From assembly GCA_018676275.1 (NCBI GenBank), contig JABHFC010000050.1:1-19577 (forward strand): 19,577 nucleotides of DNA. The letters run 5' to 3'. This stretch comes from Gammaproteobacteria bacterium. GTDB taxonomy: Bacteria > Pseudomonadota > Gammaproteobacteria > Eutrophobiales > Eutrophobiaceae. The notes beneath the pieces are model-generated. The model did not search any database and had not been told where the DNA came from. It saw nothing but the letters and a program-made list of their open reading frames with translations. Each line of letters opens with the position of its first letter. Within the stretch, counting starts at the first letter, position 1. A program made the position numbers and the translations under genes. Below are positions 16,107 to 19,577 of this stretch, one piece after another.

Positions 16107-17282
16107 ATGGTAAAACCAACGAATAAAACTTCAGGTCCACTATCCGGATTTAGACTAATCGAGATAGCCGGGATTGGTCCAACCCAACTTACGGGTATGC
16201 TATTGGCAGATATGGGTGCGGAAATATTTCGTATTGATCGCCTGACTGCTGTGGATCTGGGTATTGCCATGCCTGAAGAATTCAATTTGATGAATCGTAG
16301 TCGTGGTTCCGCTGCCATGGATCTTAAAAACCAGGAAGGAAGGGATGTCGTGTTACGTCTGTGTGAACAGGCAGACGCTTTATTTGAAGGGTTCAGACCA
16401 GGTGTAATGGAACGTCTTGGGCTGGGACCCGATGAATGTATGTCCAGGAATCCAGCCCTGGTTTATGGTCGAATGACAGGCTGGGGACAAGATGGGCCTT
16501 TGGCTAATACCGTCGGTCACGATCCAAATTATATAAGCATAAGCGGTGTTCTGAATATGATTGGTGAGGAAAATGGTCCGCCAATTTATCCTTTAAATAT
16601 GGTAGGTGATTTTGGTGGCGGCGCCTTATACCTGGCAATGGGATTACTTGCTGCTCTATTGGAAACATCAAAATCGGGAGAAGGACAGGTAGTTGATGCT
16701 GCAATGGTCGATGGAGTGGCATCCATGCTTACTTATTTTTACGGTATGCAGGCCGCCGGTGTGTGGAAGGACCATCGTGGTACCAATATTCTGGATGGCG
16801 GTGCACATTTCGCACGACCCTATAAAACAAAGGATAATCTTTATGTGGTCATCGCGCCTCTGGAATCTCGATTTTATAATGAATTATTAGACAAACTCGG
16901 AATAGATGATCCCGATTTACGTAAGCATCAAGTGGACAAAGAGCGTTGGTTGGAGTTTCAGCAAAGATTGCAGGGTATTTTTATCACAAAAACGAGGGAT
17001 GAGTGGTGCGAAGTTTTCGCCGATAGCGATGCATGTTTTTCACCTGTTCTGTCTCTTGATGAAGCCACTAAACATCCTCACGCAATAGCACGTAATAGCT
17101 ATGTTGATGTTGAAGGTATTACGCAACCTGCACCGGCACCTCGTTTTGAGAGAACTCCCGGTAAAATACAAAAGCCGCCTGCTCAAAGGGGCGAACATAC
17201 AAATAGCCTGCTCGAAGACTGGGGTTTTAGCAGAAAAGAAATTGATGATCTGCTAAAAGCCGGAGTTGTTTTTCAATATTAG
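16107..17282 (+). CDS. CaiB/BaiF CoA-transferase family protein, alpha-methylacyl-CoA racemase-like
   Basis: The 391-residue protein belongs to the family III CoA-transferase fold. It most resembles alpha-methylacyl-CoA racemase (AMACR), which interconverts 2R- and 2S-methylacyl-CoA so that branched acids can enter beta-oxidation. Visible matches are GIGPTQLTGMLLADMGAE near the N-terminus, NRSRGSAAMDLKN, and FRPGVMERLGLGP. H138, D168 and E253 have exactly the spacing of H126, D156 and E241 of the Mycobacterium tuberculosis racemase MCR. GHDPNYISISG around H138 is the typical racemase sequence, whereas CoA-transferases use a catalytic Asp in its own context. It follows the acyl-CoA synthetase gene by 63 bases and completes the beta-oxidation cluster. 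The start ATG lacks an obvious ribosome site but suits the family. Confidence 0.87.
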   Translation: MVKPTNKTSGPLSGFRLIEIAGIGPTQLTGMLLADMGAEIFRIDRLTAVDLGIAMPEEFNLMNRSRGSAAMDLKNQEGRDVVLRLCEQADALFEGFRPGVMERLGLGPDECMSRNPALVYGRMTGWGQDGPLANTVGHDPNYISISGVLNMIGEENGPPIYPLNMVGDFGGGALYLAMGLLAALLETSKSGEGQVVDAAMVDGVASMLTYFYGMQAAGVWKDHRGTNILDGGAHFARPYKTKDNLYVVIAPLESRFYNELLDKLGIDDPDLRKHQVDKERWLEFQQRLQGIFITKTRDEWCEVFADSDACFSPVLSLDEATKHPHAIARNSYVDVEGITQPAPAPRFERTPGKIQKPPAQRGEHTNSLLEDWGFSRKEIDDLLKAGVVFQY

Positions 17283-17346
17283 AATGACAAAATTTGAACA
17301 AGCAGAATAGGACTATATTGCTCAAGACTCAGTCACTAGTGTGGCT

Positions 17347-17352
17347 TATAAT
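17347..17352 (+). promoter_or_regulatory. Perfect -10 box TATAAT just before the PhzF-family gene
   Basis: TATAAT ends seven bases before the preferred ATG at 17359, so transcription from it would begin at or next to the start codon and give a leaderless message. The only -35 candidate nearby is TTGCTC (17318-17323), but its 23-base spacing is too long. No Shine-Dalgarno sequence precedes the gene, which agrees with leaderless or weak translation. Confidence 0.3.
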
Positions 17353-17358
17353 TCGATT

Positions 17359-18153
17359 ATGAAATTGAAACTCTATCAAATTGATGCATTCACCAATAAA
17401 GTCTTTGGTGGCAACCCGGCCGCTGTTTGTCCATTGGATAGTTGGTTGCCTGATGAGATTATGCAGTCAATCGCAATTGAAAATAATCTTTCTGAAACTG
17501 CCTTTTTTATACCAAAGGAAGATGGTTTTCATCTACGATGGTTCACGCCAAAAACGGAAGTTGATTTGTGTGGGCATGCTACTTTGGCGTCGGCCTACGT
17601 CTTATTTAATTTGCTGGGTTATTCTGCGGATAAAATACGTTTTCAAACACGGGAAGGTGATCTTTTTGTGGAAAAACAGGCAGAGGAATTGATCATGGAC
17701 TTCCCGACGAAAACGCCGGTGAAATGTGAAATGCCGGAATTATTGGTCAAGGCGCTTGGTGTTGAACCGCTGGATTTGTACACGAATGAAGACTATGTCG
17801 TATTGTTATCATCTGAAGATGAAGTCAAAAGCGTCAGTCCCGACTTCAGTACAATGCGCGAAATAGATACGCGCGGGATCATCATTACCGCTCCCGGTGA
17901 CAAGGTAGATTTTGTCAGCCGTTTCTTCGCACCGCGCTTTGGTATTGATGAGGACCCTGTGACTGGATCAGCACATTGTGTATTAACGCCTTTTTGGGCG
18001 GAGCGTCTGGGTAAAAGCAGTTTGACAGCAAAACAGGTTTCGACACGAATCGGCGATTTAAAATGTGTGCTGGAAGGAGAGCGTGTAAAAATTATCGGAA
18101 CCGCTGTCCCATACATGCAGGCGGAAATAGAAATTGATTCAGTTACGGGTTAA
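17359..18153 (+). CDS. PhzF family protein (isomerase/epimerase fold of unknown substrate)
   Basis: PhzF-fold enzymes share the diaminopimelate epimerase fold. The phenazine enzyme isomerises trans-2,3-dihydro-3-hydroxyanthranilate, but most bacterial homologues, such as YddE, have no known substrate. This 264-residue copy has the usual start YQIDAFTNKVFGGNPAAVCPL, NNLSETAFF with the catalytic glutamate (E46, E45 in PhzF), DLCGHATLASA, and EDPVTGSAHC near the C-terminus. No other phenazine gene is nearby, so phenazine synthesis is not supported. The frame is open from a GTG at 17341, but the ATG at 17359 matches the family start and is chosen. It is convergent with modC, with 22 bases between the stops and no visible terminator. 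Confidence 0.87.
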   Translation: MKLKLYQIDAFTNKVFGGNPAAVCPLDSWLPDEIMQSIAIENNLSETAFFIPKEDGFHLRWFTPKTEVDLCGHATLASAYVLFNLLGYSADKIRFQTREGDLFVEKQAEELIMDFPTKTPVKCEMPELLVKALGVEPLDLYTNEDYVVLLSSEDEVKSVSPDFSTMREIDTRGIIITAPGDKVDFVSRFFAPRFGIDEDPVTGSAHCVLTPFWAERLGKSSLTAKQVSTRIGDLKCVLEGERVKIIGTAVPYMQAEIEIDSVTG

Positions 18154-18175
18154 AGACCAGTTGAAAACACAAGCC

Positions 18176-19276
18176 CTACTTCTTCATTAGATGTATACCA
18201 TCACTAAGTAAAGATACGGAGATAGTACCACCCTTATCCAATCCATTTCTTTGTGCTACATGGCTTGGCACACTCATAGTAAGCAGTTCTTCGCTTCCTT
18301 TTACTTTAATCGTTACGGATAAGTTTTCTCCTAATGGGGTGAAGTCTTCAATATCACCGCTTACGGGATTTTCTTTCTCACCTTTTGACGGCCTGTCGCG
18401 ACGATGTAGAATTAAATTTTCCGAAGGTATCACCCAGTCGACTTCTTCACCAATAGTTATGTCGGGCCGATGAGAAGTTTCCAGAATATACTCAAACCAT
18501 TTTATATAAGTCGTCTTTGCTTCGGCGTCATGTCTTTCGATAGTTGCTTTAAAAACATTGTAATGCCCCACAAGGTGAGCAACATTTTTATCTCTGGGTT
18601 GCGACATTATTTTTTGTGGTGTATCAATTTGTAATGTATTGCCATGATGAATAATGCAAATCCTGTCTGCGATGCGACGGGCTTCATTAAGATCATGGGT
18701 AACATGAATAATAGGAATGTCGAGTTGGCTGCGCAGTTGTACCAGTTCTCTTACCAGTTTACGTCTGGTCTGTTGATCAACTGCGGAAAATGGCTCATCT
18801 AGTAATAGTACTTTTGGGTCACGCGCCAGGGCTCTCGCCAGTGCTATTCGCTGTTGTTGTCCTCCCGATAATTGATGCGGGTAACGATCATCGAGACCTT
18901 CCATGTTAACCCGTTCAAGCAGCTCTTTTGCTGTTTTGCGTTGCTGGTCTTTTTCTTGGTGTGAAAGTGCAACGGTGATGTTATCTAATGCAGTCAGGTG
19001 TGGAAACAGGGCATAGTGTTGAAAAACCATACCCACATGACGTTTTTGAATCGCTATATTTTGCCCTAAATTAGAATCGAACCAGATACTTTCATTAGCG
19101 CTGATTTTTCCTGCAGCGGGTGTATATAAACCTGCGATACTCCTGAGGATAGTTGTCTTACCACTGCCAGAAGGGCCAAGTATTACCAGTATTTCACCTT
19201 TGGCACAGGCGAAATTAACATCAAGAGGGATTGGACCTTCCTGTTTCAAATAAACTTCAATAGACTTATTGCTCAT
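18176..19276 (-). CDS. modC: Molybdate ABC transporter ATP-binding protein ModC
   Basis: This is the ATPase of a molybdate (or tungstate) importer, acting on the inner face of the cytoplasmic membrane. In numbering from the ATG at 19276 (366 residues) it has Walker A GPSGSGKT (34-41), Q86 in VFQHYALFPH, signature LSGGQ (136-140), LLLDE (157-161) and H194. The C-terminal part (about 300-366) looks like the Mop/TOBE domain that binds oxyanion. Sulfate (CysA) and polyamine (PotA) ATPases are similar, but the adjacent permease is clearly ModB. The frame is open to 19327; the internal ATG is preferred because the extra 17 residues lie inside modB and do not resemble ModC. It overlaps the modB end by 11 bases, so translation is probably coupled. 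Confidence 0.88.
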   Translation of the reverse strand: MSNKSIEVYLKQEGPIPLDVNFACAKGEILVILGPSGSGKTTILRSIAGLYTPAAGKISANESIWFDSNLGQNIAIQKRHVGMVFQHYALFPHLTALDNITVALSHQEKDQQRKTAKELLERVNMEGLDDRYPHQLSGGQQQRIALARALARDPKVLLLDEPFSAVDQQTRRKLVRELVQLRSQLDIPIIHVTHDLNEARRIADRICIIHHGNTLQIDTPQKIMSQPRDKNVAHLVGHYNVFKATIERHDAEAKTTYIKWFEYILETSHRPDITIGEEVDWVIPSENLILHRRDRPSKGEKENPVSGDIEDFTPLGENLSVTIKVKGSEELLTMSVPSHVAQRNGLDKGGTISVSLLSDGIHLMKK

Positions 19277-19577
19277 GTCGACTAGCAAGCTTATCGTTGA
19301 GTACGTAGATACTGGTGATTGCAACAAAAGCTATCAACAATAGCGCACCTGACATAATAGCCGCACTTTGATTATCGAAAGCCTGGACCCGATCATAAAT
19401 CGAAATCGCAATAGTCCGGGTTTCACCCTGAATATTTCCACCTACCATTAAAATGACGCCAAACTCTCCCAGGGTGTGGGCAAAGGTAAGTATGCTGGCC
19501 GACAATATGCCAGGCCATGCCAGTGGTAATTCAATTTTCCAGAACGTTTGCCAGGGACTAAGCCCACTACACCAGGC
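19266..19577 (-). CDS. modB: Molybdate ABC transporter permease ModB, C-terminal part (cut by window edge)
   Basis: Only the last 103 residues are in the window; the frame stays open to the right edge. They begin with the EAA coupling loop GLSPWQTFWKIELPLAWPGI, then ILTFAHTLGEFGVILMVGGN and GETRTIAISIYDRVQ, which are strong ModB signatures. The final helix is SAAIMSGALLLIAFVAITSIY. The protein forms the membrane channel for molybdate with the ModC ATPase encoded just downstream. A modA gene would be expected to the right of the window. Confidence 0.9.
   Translation of the reverse strand, partial: AWCSGLSPWQTFWKIELPLAWPGILSASILTFAHTLGEFGVILMVGGNIQGETRTIAISIYDRVQAFDNQSAAIMSGALLLIAFVAITSIYVLNDKLASRHEQ

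Noticed and set aside
17359..18153. Phenazine biosynthesis locus because of the PhzF match
   Set aside because: No other phz gene is present, and most PhzF-family proteins in bacteria are unrelated to phenazine.
19277..19327. Longer start for modC inside modB
   Set aside because: The added residues are out-of-frame modB sequence, and the ModC domain begins right after the internal ATG at 19276.

Overview
The window reads as an ordinary chromosomal segment of a mid-GC, probably marine, gammaproteobacterium. The evidence is a FabI very close to enterobacterial FabI, a FadI/FadJ-type beta-oxidation pair, Gram-negative Opp and Mod ABC transporters, and TPR-sulfotransferase and AspH-type proteins of a kind common in aquatic gammaproteobacteria. 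No marker fixes genus or species. There are fourteen protein genes, the last cut by the right edge. I see no rRNA, tRNA, CRISPR, insertion sequence, phage gene or attachment site. Coding density is very high: the longest stretch without a gene is about 147 bases, so no gap exceeds 300 bases.

Layout. 77-1384 (+) is a DAACS-family acidic amino acid/dicarboxylate symporter, convergent with fabI (1400-2176, -), which has its own likely promoter. From 10747 down to 2300 on the minus strand lies a tightly packed series: an AspH-like TPR hydroxylase, an oligopeptide ABC importer (binding protein, two permeases, one fused double ATPase) and a TPR-sulfotransferase. Gaps run from 2 to 85 bases, so these six genes may be one transcription unit.

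From 10895 to 17282 (+) lies a fatty-acid degradation cluster: thiolase (FadI-like), multifunctional hydratase/dehydrogenase (FadJ-like), long-chain acyl-CoA synthetase, and an alpha-methylacyl-CoA racemase-like CaiB/BaiF protein. Together they cover acyl-CoA activation, hydration, oxidation and thiolysis. The acyl-CoA dehydrogenase step is missing here. The racemase suggests methyl-branched substrates such as isoprenoid or sterol-side-chain acids. A PhzF-family gene (17359-18153, +) follows and converges on modC and the 3' end of modB (-), part of a molybdate/tungstate importer.

The most interesting structures are three. The 147-base divergent control region (10748-10894) has two GGATAG/CTATCC dyads around back-to-back -10 boxes. 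The peptide importer is flanked by two possible peptide-modifying TPR enzymes. Two opp gene junctions are nearly identical (TGATWATG). I found no clearly new multi-gene system, and the links proposed here are hypotheses.
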